64,000 nucleotides of DNA from JACOND01 sp965202795 (GCA_965202795.1 OZ241848.1:1426001-1490000), one strand, 5' to 3'; positions 34,386 to 42,891 are shown, numbered from the stretch's first letter. Made by a program: numbers and translations. The notes: generated by a model from the sequence alone, not told the origin.

Positions 34386-35885
34386 CTATGGCCGGGCGGG
34401 GGTTTGCTGAAAGGGGTAAATGCCCTCCAGGCCAAGAATGCGGCTTAACTCGTCCAGAGCCTCCTGGATTTCTCTGATCAAAAGCGGATCCAAAAGGTCT
34501 TCCGGCAGCAGCCGCTCTCTGTAATGCCTATGAATCCAGGCCTTTAAGCTCGCATATAGGGTTTGATCCAAAAACGCCCCCGCCCCCGCCCGCGCCGCCG
34601 CAGCCTCTTTTTCCGTCAAAACAATCCTGAGCCGCAGGCAGGCGGGCCCGCCGCCGTTTTTCATGCTTTCGCGAAGGGGGGCAAACCGAACCTTATGAAC
34701 AGGGCTGTTTCCAGCGATTAAGCTCAGATAATCCCGGACAGAGGGGATCTCGCGGCATTCCGAGGGGGCCAGCAGCAGCCAGCGGCGCTCTCCCTCTGGA
34801 GGGCTGGGAAGCGGCAGCAGCTGGGAATTAAACAAATAAGACGAAACGGCGTCCGCCAGGGAAATCTCTTTTTCGCGGACAGTGATTTTTAAAAGAGGGC
34901 TGGGGCGAAGAGCCTCCTCAAGCTGCCGCAAAACTTTTTTGGTGTCCGCAAAGGCCAGCTCATGAAAAAAAACCAGATTTTGATCAGAGGCAAAAGCCAC
35001 ATCATTATGAAAAACCCCCGCGGCAACAGCCTGAGGATTCTGTTTTGCAAAAACGGTTTTTTCCGGCCTCAGCTGATGCCGCAAAGCCAGCATTTTGGAA
35101 GCTTCCAGAGTTTGACGGGAGGCAAATCTTTCAGACAGGGGACGGGAGGCAAATCTTTCAGACAGGGGACGGGAGGCAAATCTTTCAGACAGGGGACGGG
35201 AGGCGCGGCGGATTGTGTCCTTTTGCGCAAAGCCGCTTCTGCCATAGACAAACAGCTCCGCCCCGGCCAAGCCATAGCTTGCGCAAAGGCGGCTGTGGTT
35301 GGCCGCGCCCTCATCCGAAAAAACAGGCTGGGCGGGAAGAGGCGGATGATGAGCAAAATGCCGGGGATCAGAAAAAATTTTTCGCAAAATCAAGCTGGTC
35401 TGCCCAGCCTCCAAAGAGCGGTGAAGCCATGAAACCATATTCGCCGGGGTAAAATGGACTTTTTGATCTTTGGTGTCAGCGCTTGGGGATGTCACAGCGC
35501 TGTTGGCTGCCCACATGCTGGAGGCTGAATAGCAGGCTGCCAGAAGATCGGGGGAAATTTCCCATGCCTTGCGCAGGATCTGCTCCGGCCGGCCGCTCAG
35601 CCCCAGCCGCCTCAAAAAATCCAGGTCAGGCCGCGCATGGGGCGGCAAAACCGCCTGCCTGCAGCCCAGGTCCATAAGGAGCTTCATCTTCTCCAGCCCC
35701 TGCAGGGCGGCGGCTTTGGGATGGGAGGCCTGGCCTTTATGAGACATGGAGGCCAGGTTGCCTTCCGGCAGGCCCGCGTAATTATGGCTTGGCCCCGCAA
35801 GGCCGTCAAAATTCCACTCCCAGGCCCTGCCGCTTTCCGCGCGCCGGCTTTTCCAGGCGTTTTTTTTATGGCTGTTTTTGTTCAT
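34386..35885 (-). CDS. astB: N-succinylarginine dihydrolase AstB with tandem-repeat insertion
   Basis: AstB turns N2-succinylarginine into succinylornithine, CO2 and ammonia, step two of the AST arginine pathway. Family segments are FDGLAGPSHNYAGLPEGNLAS near the N-terminus, MWAANSAVTSPSADT, FTPANMVSWLHRSLEA, FHNDVAFASDQN and the active-site GGGPACLRLRIVLTE. The 499 residues exceed the usual 445. A 9-residue unit (RPLSERFAS) repeated three times lies near residue 230, encoded by a 27-bp tandem repeat at about 35113-35205. No other ast gene is present, so it may feed another route or have another substrate. It converges on pnp. Confidence 0.93.
   Translation of the reverse strand: MNKNSHKKNAWKSRRAESGRAWEWNFDGLAGPSHNYAGLPEGNLASMSHKGQASHPKAAALQGLEKMKLLMDLGCRQAVLPPHARPDLDFLRRLGLSGRPEQILRKAWEISPDLLAACYSASSMWAANSAVTSPSADTKDQKVHFTPANMVSWLHRSLEAGQTSLILRKIFSDPRHFAHHPPLPAQPVFSDEGAANHSRLCASYGLAGAELFVYGRSGFAQKDTIRRASRPLSERFASRPLSERFASRPLSERFASRQTLEASKMLALRHQLRPEKTVFAKQNPQAVAAGVFHNDVAFASDQNLVFFHELAFADTKKVLRQLEEALRPSPLLKITVREKEISLADAVSSYLFNSQLLPLPSPPEGERRWLLLAPSECREIPSVRDYLSLIAGNSPVHKVRFAPLRESMKNGGGPACLRLRIVLTEKEAAAARAGAGAFLDQTLYASLKAWIHRHYRERLLPEDLLDPLLIREIQEALDELSRILGLEGIYPFQQTPARP
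35113..35205 (-). repeat. 27-bp tandem repeat inside astB
   Basis: Three or more copies of GGACGGGAGGCAAATCTTTC plus AGACAGG. The unit is divisible by three and keeps the reading frame. Confidence 0.9.
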
Positions 35886-35914
35886 GATTGATGCTCAAAG
35901 CCTGCCGCTCCGCG

Positions 35915-36030
35915 GAGAATCGGGAGCGGCCGCCAGGCCGGCCCGGCAAACAGCCGCCATCCCTCTGGACAAGGCGGTCATTTTGCAGAGGCGCGGGAGC
36001 GGCCGCCAGGCCGGCCATCAAACCGGACGC
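35915..36030 (-). repeat. Palindromic elements between astB and nth, reaching into nth
   Basis: Two copies of GGGAGCGGCCGCCAGGCCGG. The second forms the C-terminal codons and stop region of nth (residues GRPGGRSRASAK). Confidence 0.7.
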
Positions 36031-36769
36031 CGCGCTTTGGGCAAAGCTCCGATAAAAAGCATATCCCGCAGCGGGGCCGGCGGGCGAGGCAGATTTGCCT
36101 TCCATGCTCAATCAGATAATGAGAGAGCATGATCCAGTCTTTTTTGGGAATGAGCTTTTCCAGCCCGCGCTCAATATGCAGAACATTGGCGGTCTGCGCA
36201 AAGCCCAGGCGGTTGGAGAGCCGCTTCACATGGGTGTCGACCACAATCCCGGAGGGCAGGCCAAAGCCGTTTCCCATAACCACATGAGCGGTCTTCCGCC
36301 CCACGCCGGCGAGGCCGGTCAGTTTCTCAAAATCCGCGGGCGGGCGGCCCTTATAATGCCTTTCCAGCTCCTGGCAGGCTTTTTTTATGTTCCGCGCCTT
36401 GTTTCGGAAAAACCCTGTGGAATGGACTGCCGCCTCCAGTTTTTTCAAAGGCGCCCTGGCGTAATCTCTGGCGGTTTTATAGGACTTAAACAGAGACTTT
36501 GTGACAATATTGACTCTTTTGTCTGTACACTGCGCGCTTAACTGGGCAGCTATCAAAAGCTCCAGAGGGTTTTTAAAATCCAAGGCGCAGCGGGCCTTGG
36601 GGTAATGTTTTTTAAGAAGCTGAAGCGCTCGGCTGATCCGCTTTTGCTCCGGCTGGCCGGCCTGAGGGCTTTTTGCGCCGCGCCCGCGCGCGGCCGGTTT
36701 GCCAGGCTGCCCGCGCGCGGCCGGTTTGCCGGGCTGCCGCCGCCGCAGAGATTTTGGCGCCTGAGTCAT
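35978..36769 (-). CDS. nth: Endonuclease III (DNA glycosylase/AP lyase)
   Basis: Nth removes oxidised pyrimidines in base excision repair. LIAAQLSAQCTDKRVN, the helix-hairpin-helix GLAGVGRKTAHVVMG with the catalytic Lys, VVDTHVKRLSNRLG with the catalytic Asp, and the 4Fe-4S motif C-x6-C-x2-C-x5-C are all intact. The 263 residues exceed the usual 211. The N-terminal 50 residues hold QPGKPAARG repeated in tandem (27-bp units at about 36683-36735), and the C-terminal 12 residues come from a palindromic element. The core is untouched. It lies 7 bp downstream of the phosphatase-like gene. Confidence 0.95.
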   Translation of the reverse strand: MTQAPKSLRRRQPGKPAARGQPGKPAARGRGAKSPQAGQPEQKRISRALQLLKKHYPKARCALDFKNPLELLIAAQLSAQCTDKRVNIVTKSLFKSYKTARDYARAPLKKLEAAVHSTGFFRNKARNIKKACQELERHYKGRPPADFEKLTGLAGVGRKTAHVVMGNGFGLPSGIVVDTHVKRLSNRLGFAQTANVLHIERGLEKLIPKKDWIMLSHYLIEHGRQICLARRPRCGICFLSELCPKRGVRFDGRPGGRSRASAK

Positions 36770-36776
36770 GGCTTGG

Positions 36777-37697
36777 TTATCCGCCTTTTGCTTTTCTAAA
36801 ATCTTTCAGCTTGAGGATTTTGTCTTTTGCCTCTATGGCGAGGATGGTCCGGTCTTTTGCAGCGGGCAAGCCGCCGCCAAACTCCCGGCACTGAAACAAG
36901 ACGCTCTGCCGGACCTCTAAAACATCCTGGTTTTTCGCGCCCGCGGCCGCTTGAAGAATCCCCCCGGATCCAAAAACCTCCCGGCGGCGGTTTCGCCTTT
37001 GAGAAATCCCCGGCGAGCAGAGCAAAAGCGAATCTTTTGGATTGATGGATATCCGGCGGCTTTTAAAAAGGGAGGCGCTTTTCTGGCAGGCGCTGTCCGC
37101 GCAAGGCTCCAAAACCTGAAAGCTTTCTCCAAAGGCTCTGAAGCCGGCAAAAATATTCCCCGCAAGGCAATAGTCCAAAGAAAAATCCCGCCGGTCAATG
37201 ATCCCGTAAAACAAATGAACCGGATCGGCGCTTTGGCCATCCCTCCAGTTTCCAGAGGAAAGCAGAGCCTCTGAAATATAAGCCAGAAAATCCTTTGAAG
37301 ACTCATAGCCCCTCAGCCGGGCGGCGGACTTCAAAAAGGACGAAAGAAACAGCGAGGCTGCCGCATAGCTGGAGCAGCTGGAGAGGACAACGGCAAACTT
37401 AAGCGACTTTTTTATCCGAATCACATCAAAAAAATCTCCGCTGACCCCGGCCGCCGCCGGCAAAAACTTATAGCTGAACTCAAAGTGGGGAATGCGGGGC
37501 AGGCGCAGCGGAACAAGGCGCTTGTGCGCCTCCCTGATCAGGGAAAGCGCCTCCTCCATGTCCTTTGTGATTTGCTGGATTTTTCCGCTCGAGTCGCTGA
37601 GAGTCTCCCGGTATTTGCAAAGCGCTCTGTCTTTTTCCGCAAGCCGCTTTTCAAGAGACTTGATTCTCTGAATCAAAAATCTGGTGTCTTTTTTCAT
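36777..37697 (-). CDS. SpoIIE/PP2C-like phosphatase domain protein, active site altered
   Basis: 306 residues from the ATG at 37697, which has AGGAG five to six bases upstream (a TTG or ATG start nine codons earlier lacks this). An N-terminal coiled coil (IKSLEKRLAEKDRALCKYRETLS) precedes a SpoIIE-like domain: FEFSYKFLPAAAGVSGDFFDVI keeps the first metal Asp, and PKDSLLLCSPGI is the later strand. The usual DVSGHG motif reads LSSCSSYAAASL, so the second metal Asp is missing. It may be a regulator without catalysis. It is followed by nth in the same direction. Confidence 0.7.
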   Translation of the reverse strand: MKKDTRFLIQRIKSLEKRLAEKDRALCKYRETLSDSSGKIQQITKDMEEALSLIREAHKRLVPLRLPRIPHFEFSYKFLPAAAGVSGDFFDVIRIKKSLKFAVVLSSCSSYAAASLFLSSFLKSAARLRGYESSKDFLAYISEALLSSGNWRDGQSADPVHLFYGIIDRRDFSLDYCLAGNIFAGFRAFGESFQVLEPCADSACQKSASLFKSRRISINPKDSLLLCSPGISQRRNRRREVFGSGGILQAAAGAKNQDVLEVRQSVLFQCREFGGGLPAAKDRTILAIEAKDKILKLKDFRKAKGG

Positions 37698-37901
37698 CTC
37701 TCTCCTAAAAAAAAACTGCGGCAAAAGCCGGCTGAAAAGGCGATTCCCCCCCGCCGCAAAAAAAGGGAAAGCATTGCGCCATTATTATATAAACCCAAAC
37801 CTATCGTTTTGTCTTTAAAAAAAATCTGCGGGGAATGATTAAGGCGGGCCGGCGGAATGAAAAAGCGCTTCCCAAGGCATGTCAGACAGCCCGCTCTCAG
37901 A

Positions 37902-38714
37902 TCAGCCCGCAAGCCCCTTATAAACATCAAAGCGGGTTGACCGGCCATGAAAAGAGCAAAGCGGCCGCTTTAAAAGGGGAGGCTCCAGCCGGTGTCTTTT
38001 GACAACGGCCCGGCGCCGCGCCTTTTTCAGAGCCTCCTGAAGAAGCTCTTTTGCGCTGGCGGGGGAGGGGCGGCCGGGGGGGCTGGACTCTGTCAAAATC
38101 CGCAGGATCCTGAGAGGCTTTTCGCTCAGGGATTTTTTGCCTTCAGGAAACATAGGGTCCAGGCAGATCACATCCGGCCCGCGGCCGGACTTTATGGCTT
38201 TCAGATAATTGAGGCTCTCGCCATGGATAAACTCCAAAGATAGGGGCGGCGGGCGGCAGCCGGCGGCAGGCTCCCTCCTGGAAGATGCCCGCCAAGACGC
38301 TTCTGTTTTGCGCCGGGGCTGTTCTGAGGGCGGGAGCCTGGGCCGCTTTTTCACATAGCTTTCCAGCGCGGCCCGGGCAAAAGCAAAAACAAGGGGATGC
38401 GCCTCTACAGCCTGGACTCGGCAGCCGGCGGCGGCCAGCAAAAAGGCCTCCCGGCCCCAGCCCGCCATAGCGTCTAAAACAAACAAAGGCTCCGGCCTGG
38501 AGGCTGATGAGGCCCGCGGCGCCTTCAGGCCAATCGCTTTTGCCAGGGGCTGGCTTTTTAAAAGAGGCTTCAGCTCAGAGTAATCCAGCCTGAAAGGGCG
38601 GCCTCCGCCTGTCCAAAGAGAGGGATTTCCGTCTTTGTCCGCGCTCAGCCTCCAGGATGGCGGGAGCGCCGCCCCCCGCAAAAACTCTTCCCGCAAAAAC
38701 AAGGGCGCCGCCAT
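37902..38714 (-). CDS. rsmJ: RsmJ-like 16S rRNA m2G1516 methyltransferase
   Basis: SAM-dependent methyltransferase. PLAKAIGLK, LFVLDAMAGWGREAFLLAAAGCRVQAVEAHP (SAM motif I and the acidic ribose binder), DVICLDPMFPEGKKS (catalytic-type DPMFP) and VVKRHRLEPPLL with STRFDVYKG closely follow RsmJ (YhiQ), which methylates G1516 of 16S rRNA. The start is set at the ATG at 38714, one base after the adk stop; longer frames overlap adk and are not family-like. A Pro/Arg/Ser-rich insert (residues about 130-165) is unusual. It gives about 270 residues, against 250 in E. coli. Confidence 0.82.
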   Translation of the reverse strand: MAAPLFLREEFLRGAALPPSWRLSADKDGNPSLWTGGGRPFRLDYSELKPLLKSQPLAKAIGLKAPRASSASRPEPLFVLDAMAGWGREAFLLAAAGCRVQAVEAHPLVFAFARAALESYVKKRPRLPPSEQPRRKTEASWRASSRREPAAGCRPPPLSLEFIHGESLNYLKAIKSGRGPDVICLDPMFPEGKKSLSEKPLRILRILTESSPPGRPSPASAKELLQEALKKARRRAVVKRHRLEPPLLKRPLCSFHGRSTRFDVYKGLAG

Positions 38715-38715
38715 C

Positions 38716-39426
38716 TCAGCCTTTAGAGGAGCCTGCGGAAGAGTCTGAGGGAACAGCCCCGGGAAAAGCCAGCTGCAGGATGTCCCGGCGGATGGCTTTC
38801 GGAGGCCGCCCGCCATCGATCCTCCGCAAAACCCCCTCCCTTTCATAATGCTCCAAAAGCGGGAGCGTGGACTTTCTGTAAGCCTTCAGGCGGGAGAGAA
38901 TCACCTGTTTTTGATCGTCTTTCCGGATGGCGAGGGCCTCGCCTGTTTGGTCGCAGCGGCCCGGATTTTTCGGCGGATTGTTTTTGATGTGATAGATCCG
39001 GCCGCTTCGGGGCGCCCAAAGCCGCCCGCTCAGGCGCTCAAGGGCTGTCTCATCGGAGACATCAAAAAAAACCGCCAGATCCAGCGCCTGCCCCCGCGCC
39101 CCCAGCATCTCAGCAAGGGCTTTCGCCTGCGGAAGGCTTCTTGGGAAGCCGTCAAAAATTATATGATCCTGGAGAGGGATTTCCCTCAGAGCCTCCTCCG
39201 CCATGCCGGATGTGACGCTGTCCGGGACCAAAGCCCCCCGGTCAATAAAGGCCCGCGCGCTGAGCCCCAGAGCGGTTTTCTGCTGAAGATGCCGGCGGAA
39301 CAGATCCCCTGTGCTGATATGCCGGACAGCGCCCTTAAAGAGGCTCTCAGATGTTTCCCTGTCCGACAGCGCCTGCGCCTGGGTTCCCTTCCCCGATCCC
39401 GGCGGCCCAAAAAAAATGATATTCAC
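38716..39426 (-). CDS. adk: Adenylate kinase
   Basis: Adk interconverts ATP plus AMP and two ADP. IIFFGPPGSGKGTQAQAL is the P-loop, HISTGDLFRRHL the AMP site, FDGFPRSLPQAKAL follows, and the LID holds GRLWAPRSGRIYHIKNNPPKNPGRCD. The 236 residues are the long form. The LID has only one Cys, so it is not zinc-binding. The C-terminal tail is Ser/Gly-rich. rsmJ follows with one base between, suggesting coupled translation. Confidence 0.95.
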   Translation of the reverse strand: MNIIFFGPPGSGKGTQAQALSDRETSESLFKGAVRHISTGDLFRRHLQQKTALGLSARAFIDRGALVPDSVTSGMAEEALREIPLQDHIIFDGFPRSLPQAKALAEMLGARGQALDLAVFFDVSDETALERLSGRLWAPRSGRIYHIKNNPPKNPGRCDQTGEALAIRKDDQKQVILSRLKAYRKSTLPLLEHYEREGVLRRIDGGRPPKAIRRDILQLAFPGAVPSDSSAGSSKG

Positions 39427-39806
39427 AGCCTGACTCCGGGCTTTGGCCTGCCTTGCCTTATTATGGCATACCCCGGTTTTGGCGGAATTTCCACAAAAAC
39501 AGGGGGAGCCTTCACAGAAAAAAACCGCGGCAGACAGCCCTCTTTAAGACTCTAAAGCCGGGATGGACCCCCTCTTTTTCGGAAATGATTTCTCCCGCCC
39601 GCGCGGGCTTTGGCCCGCCGGCCGCCTCCGGCAAACAGGCGGAGCGGGGGCCAGCCGCAAGGCTCGGAGGGGGCCGATTATCCAAAAGCCCTTGGATGCA
39701 GCCTTAGCGCGTCTTCAAGCCGTTTGGCTGAGAGCTTTGCAAACTGCTGCTGCCGCTGCAGAGACATGGGCTTTTTTCCAATTATATTCTGGATGCGGGG
39801 AAGCGG
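39427..39806. other. Intergenic region with degenerate repeat copies
   Basis: About 380 bp with no gene. It contains a GC-rich element (GCCGGCCGCCTCCGGCAAAC, about 39615-39640) and a single relic of the 23-bp array unit (GGGGGCCAGCCGCAAGGCTC, about 39647-39666) like those near 41.1 and 42.7 kb. Confidence 0.55.
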
Positions 39807-40934
39807 CTATGCTGGAGACAGCCATTCAATTTGAATGTTTTTCTCCTGCAGGCAGCCTATGAGGCTTCTTATATTTTCACACAGCCAATTGCGAAGAAAG
39901 CAGCTCTCTTTGGAGGGCGCGCCGATAGATTCACATAGATCAGCCCGGCCCCAGAGGCGGCTGACATCCCCGAAAAAATCTTCATAATTGTCTATAATCT
40001 GGGGAGACTGGCTGCAAAATAATTCTTCCGGGGCGGGGCGATCTGAGTGAGAAGGCCTCAAGAACAGCAAATTTCGCAAAACCTCCTGGTGGCGCCTGTT
40101 AAGGCCTTTAATTTTTCCAGACTTTTTATATGCCGCGTATGCTGAGGCGAGGGCGCTGTTTGAGCATGCTTGAAGATTCTTTCTTAAAACGGCAAAAACC
40201 TCAATTAAACGCTCGTCTTCCGCTCCCCTCATGCCCAGCCAGGTAACTAACGCCGCTATGCCCGCGGCGGCGGCAAATCCGCCAAGGACTATTCCCGCTC
40301 CGGCCGTCTGGCTTTTCCGCCTCAAAAGACTTTGAAATATCTCATCATGCCGCGCGGAGGCTGCAGCATATTTGGAAGCTCCGCTCATTAAAGACTTATA
40401 ATCCTCCGCAGCCCGCAAATAATCAATCCGCGCGGGGGAGGGATTTCCTTCGGAAAAAATCATTAAATTGCTGTCCAGCAGCGCATTAAGGCGCTCAAAA
40501 ACAGTTAAAGCCTCCTTTTTGCCAGGCCCGGAAGCCTGAAAGCCCCGGCCTTCTTGGGTTTGAGGGAGCATGCGCTGCAAATTTTGCAGCGCGAATAAAA
40601 CTCTTTTTTGATCTTTTTGGGCCAGCCCCTGGCGAATCTCATAGTCCACTTCTGTGACAAAGCGGTCATACAGCTCATCTAAAGCTTTGGGCTCTGCAAA
40701 GGCGCTTTTTGCCGGGGAAAAGCCTCTTCGGGAAAGCCTGGGAGAAGCCGCCGACAGTTTTCTGGAGGCGTTTTTAAAAGAATTTTCTGGCAATGGGCGC
40801 GCTTTTTCCCCTGAAAGAAAGTTTTTTTGAAGCGCGGAGCAGCGCGGCAAACTTAAAGCCAGGAGAAGCCCAGCAATCAGGCTTGTTTGAGTCTTCAAGC
40901 CGGTTTTTTTCTTTTTGATTAAAGCAAAATCCAT
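39807..40934 (-). CDS. Secreted or membrane protein of unknown function
   Basis: 375 residues, family not recognised. A signal-type segment lies at about 15-32 (TQTSLIAGLLLALSLP, then a Cys), with a second hydrophobic helix at about 217-242 (AGIVLGGFAAAAGIAALVTWLG). The parts between are helical and charged (residues 85-130). The C-terminal third has four spaced Cys (for example DLCESIGAPSKESC and WLCENIRSLIGC). It probably has an inner-membrane anchor with a periplasmic C-terminal domain. The gene stands alone, downstream of a 23-bp repeat array. Confidence 0.7.
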   Translation of the reverse strand: MDFALIKKKKTGLKTQTSLIAGLLLALSLPRCSALQKNFLSGEKARPLPENSFKNASRKLSAASPRLSRRGFSPAKSAFAEPKALDELYDRFVTEVDYEIRQGLAQKDQKRVLFALQNLQRMLPQTQEGRGFQASGPGKKEALTVFERLNALLDSNLMIFSEGNPSPARIDYLRAAEDYKSLMSGASKYAAASARHDEIFQSLLRRKSQTAGAGIVLGGFAAAAGIAALVTWLGMRGAEDERLIEVFAVLRKNLQACSNSALASAYAAYKKSGKIKGLNRRHQEVLRNLLFLRPSHSDRPAPEELFCSQSPQIIDNYEDFFGDVSRLWGRADLCESIGAPSKESCFLRNWLCENIRSLIGCLQEKNIQIEWLSPA

Positions 40935-41038
40935 ACATTATGCCTTACAGAAAATTTTAAAGGCATGGAAGCCTGTTATGCTAAAAACACGCCCTTAGGC
41001 TGGGAAAGTGTCCAGATTGTTCAAATCAAGCCAAAAGC

Positions 41039-41065
41039 ATATTAGCGCCGGCGGGCGGCTGTCAA
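41039..41065 (-). promoter_or_regulatory. Possible promoter for the 39.8-40.9 kb gene
   Basis: On the minus strand TTGACA (41060-41065) is followed by TAATAT after 15 bp or ATATGC after 17 bp. The spacing is not ideal. The -35 box shares its upstream context (repeat array, then an A/T run, then TTGACAGCC) with the DUF4143 gene promoter. Confidence 0.4.
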
Positions 41066-41075
41066 GGCCAAAAAA

Positions 41076-41262
41076 ACAGGGGGCCGATCGCAAGGTTATG
41101 GGGGGGCCAATCGCAAGGTTCGGCCCAAAAAAACAGGGGGCCGATTGCAAGGTTATGGGGGGGCCAATCGCAAGGTTCGGCGGGGGCTGATCGCAAGGTT
41201 AGGCGGGGGCCAATCGCAGGGTTCGGCGGGGGCTGATCGCAGGGTTCGGCGGGGGCTGCGGG
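41076..41262 (-). repeat. 23-bp minisatellite array 1
   Basis: About seven imperfect units of the type GGGGCCGATCGCAAGGTTA with G-run spacers, near 23-25 bp each, immediately upstream of the putative promoter at 41060. On the other side it abuts the 3' end of the DUF4143 gene. Confidence 0.8.
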
Positions 41263-41287
41263 GCCCTCCCAGCAAAAAGATCAGGCT

Positions 41288-42538
41288 CTAAAGCCATAAA
41301 AAGCTTAGCGGGACGGCAAAGAGCCTGCCTCCAAAGCTGGCGCATATATCTCCATTATAGAGGATCGCGCCGCCGGCAAAGCGCTTTCCCGCTGTTTTTC
41401 CGAATTTCCTCAGGCCTTTAAAGTCTGAAGAGCTGACTGTGGAGGAAAGCTTGACCTCCAGCCCCGCTGCCAGCTGATCCCTTTCAATGACAATATCCAC
41501 TTCATGCCCTTTTTTATCGCGGTAATGGAAAAAATCATGATGCTGCTTGTGAAAGCTGGCCTGTTTTCTCAGCTCTTGAAAAACAAATGTTTCAAAAATC
41601 TGGCCAAATAAAGAGCGGTCCTCTTTTAAAGAGAGGGCGCTGAAGCCAAGCAGCGCGCATGCCAGGCCCGAGTCGCCCAGGTGGAGCTTTGGAGTTTTAA
41701 CAAAGCGCCTTGAGCGGCTGCTGTGCCATGGCAGCAGCCTCTCCAAAAAAAACATTTGCTCCAGCAGGGCCACATAATCGCAAATTGTGGGGCGGCTGAC
41801 CTGAAAAGCAGAGGCTAAATTGCTGAAATTCACAAGCTGCGAGGTTTGCGCCGCTGCCCCGGACAAAAGCCTTGGAAGAATGTCAATAGAGCGGATCCGG
41901 GCCAGGTCAGAGGCGTCTTTTTGTGTCAAAATCTCTATATAATCGCGATACCAGTTTGACCGCCTCCGTCCGGGCGGCCTTGCGATTGCCGCTGGATACC
42001 CGCCCATGACAATTTGATCGGCCAGGCGGCTGAAAGAGATTTTTGCCTCTTTGCCCTTAAGCCTGTTTGTAAACCTTCCCTTAAACAAGCGGTCCAAAAA
42101 ACGAGACTTTTGGCCGGTCAGCTCTCCCTGCGCCAAGGGGCGGAGCCTCAGAATCCGCATGCGCCCCGCCAGGGAATCAGAAAGCTTTGACATTCTCAGG
42201 ATATTTGCCGAGCCGGTTAATATAAAGCGCCCCGGCTCCCGCCGCCTGTCAACAGCCCTTTTGAGCGCCGAAAAAACTTTTGGAGCTTTTTGCGCCTCAT
42301 CCAAGATCACCTTTTTTGGCAGGCTGCTGACAAAGCCGATAGGGTCTATTTTGGCTGCTTCAGCGGCAACATCATCGTCAAAGGTGATATATTTGTATTT
42401 TTTGCCTCCAACCATGCGGGCAAGCGTTGTTTTCCCGCACTGGCGCGGGCCATGAATCAGCGTCACTGGCGAGTCTTTTAAGGCCTCCAAAAAAAGCGGC
42501 CTGATATAGCGCGGATATAATGCCGTTTCAGCCATCAT
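41288..42538 (-). CDS. AAA ATPase with DUF4143 domain
   Basis: 416 residues. Walker A is HGPRQCGKTTLARM (about 29-42), Walker B VILDEAQKAPKVF, then the sensor FILTGSANILRMSKLSDSLAGRMRILRL. The C-terminal DUF4143 part has QIVMGGYPA, RDYIEILTQKDASDLARI, YVALLEQMFFLERLLPWHSSRSRRF and a PD-(D/E)XK-like end (GHEVDIVIERDQLAAGLEVKLSS). Such proteins are widespread and often mobile, and their role is unclear. Two ATGs in a row start the gene (42538, 42535) with a -10 box directly before them. 23-bp arrays flank it on both sides. Confidence 0.85.
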   Translation of the reverse strand: MMAETALYPRYIRPLFLEALKDSPVTLIHGPRQCGKTTLARMVGGKKYKYITFDDDVAAEAAKIDPIGFVSSLPKKVILDEAQKAPKVFSALKRAVDRRREPGRFILTGSANILRMSKLSDSLAGRMRILRLRPLAQGELTGQKSRFLDRLFKGRFTNRLKGKEAKISFSRLADQIVMGGYPAAIARPPGRRRSNWYRDYIEILTQKDASDLARIRSIDILPRLLSGAAAQTSQLVNFSNLASAFQVSRPTICDYVALLEQMFFLERLLPWHSSRSRRFVKTPKLHLGDSGLACALLGFSALSLKEDRSLFGQIFETFVFQELRKQASFHKQHHDFFHYRDKKGHEVDIVIERDQLAAGLEVKLSSTVSSSDFKGLRKFGKTAGKRFAGGAILYNGDICASFGGRLFAVPLSFLWL

Positions 42539-42543
42539 TTAGA

Positions 42544-42572
42544 ATTATCAGGCGCCGGTTGAAGGCTGTCAA
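42544..42572 (-). promoter_or_regulatory. Promoter for the DUF4143 gene, leaderless
   Basis: On the minus strand TTGACA (42567-42572), a 17-bp spacer and GATAAT (42544-42549). Only 5 bases separate the -10 box from the first ATG, so the transcript begins at or within the tandem start codons. Confidence 0.65.
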
Positions 42573-42580
42573 GGAAAAAA

Positions 42581-42880
42581 AAGCAGGGGGCCGATCGAAA
42601 GGTTTAGCGGGGGCCGATTGCAAGGTTATGGGGGGGCCGATTGCAAAGTTATGGGGGGGCCAATCGCAAGGTTCAGAACGGCCGCGGGGCCGGCTCTCGA
42701 AACAGGCGGGCCGATTGCAAGGTTAGGCGGGGGCCAATCGCAAGGTTATGGAGGGGCCAATCGCAAGGTTCAGAACGGCCGCGAGGCCGGCCATCGAAAC
42801 AGGCGGGCCGATCGCAAGGTTAGGCGGGGGCCGATTGCAAGGTTATGGGGGGGCCGATCGCAAGGTTAGGAGCGGCCGCG
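42581..42880 (-). repeat. 23-bp minisatellite array 2 interleaved with palindromic elements
   Basis: About nine 23-24-bp units of the GCCGATTGCAAGGTTATGG type (three consecutive units start near 42615, 42638 and 42661). They are interrupted by three palindromic elements (about 42675, 42773, 42870) with GAACGGCCGCGAGGCCGG and a CGAAACAGG tail. The array lies immediately upstream of the DUF4143 promoter, as array 1 does for the next gene. Confidence 0.8.
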
Positions 42881-42891
42881 GGGCCGGCCCT

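Noticed and set aside
41005..41040. Possible tRNA T-arm (GTTCAAATC)
   Set aside because: No matching acceptor, D or anticodon arms around it; no tRNA was found anywhere in the window.
42520..42869. ORFs of 60-83 codons through array 2
   Set aside because: Repeat translation (GGPIARL/GADCKVM); the same peptides appear in array 1 by base repetition only.
41076..42880. CRISPR arrays
   Set aside because: The 23-bp units follow each other directly without unique spacers of constant length, and no cas genes are near.
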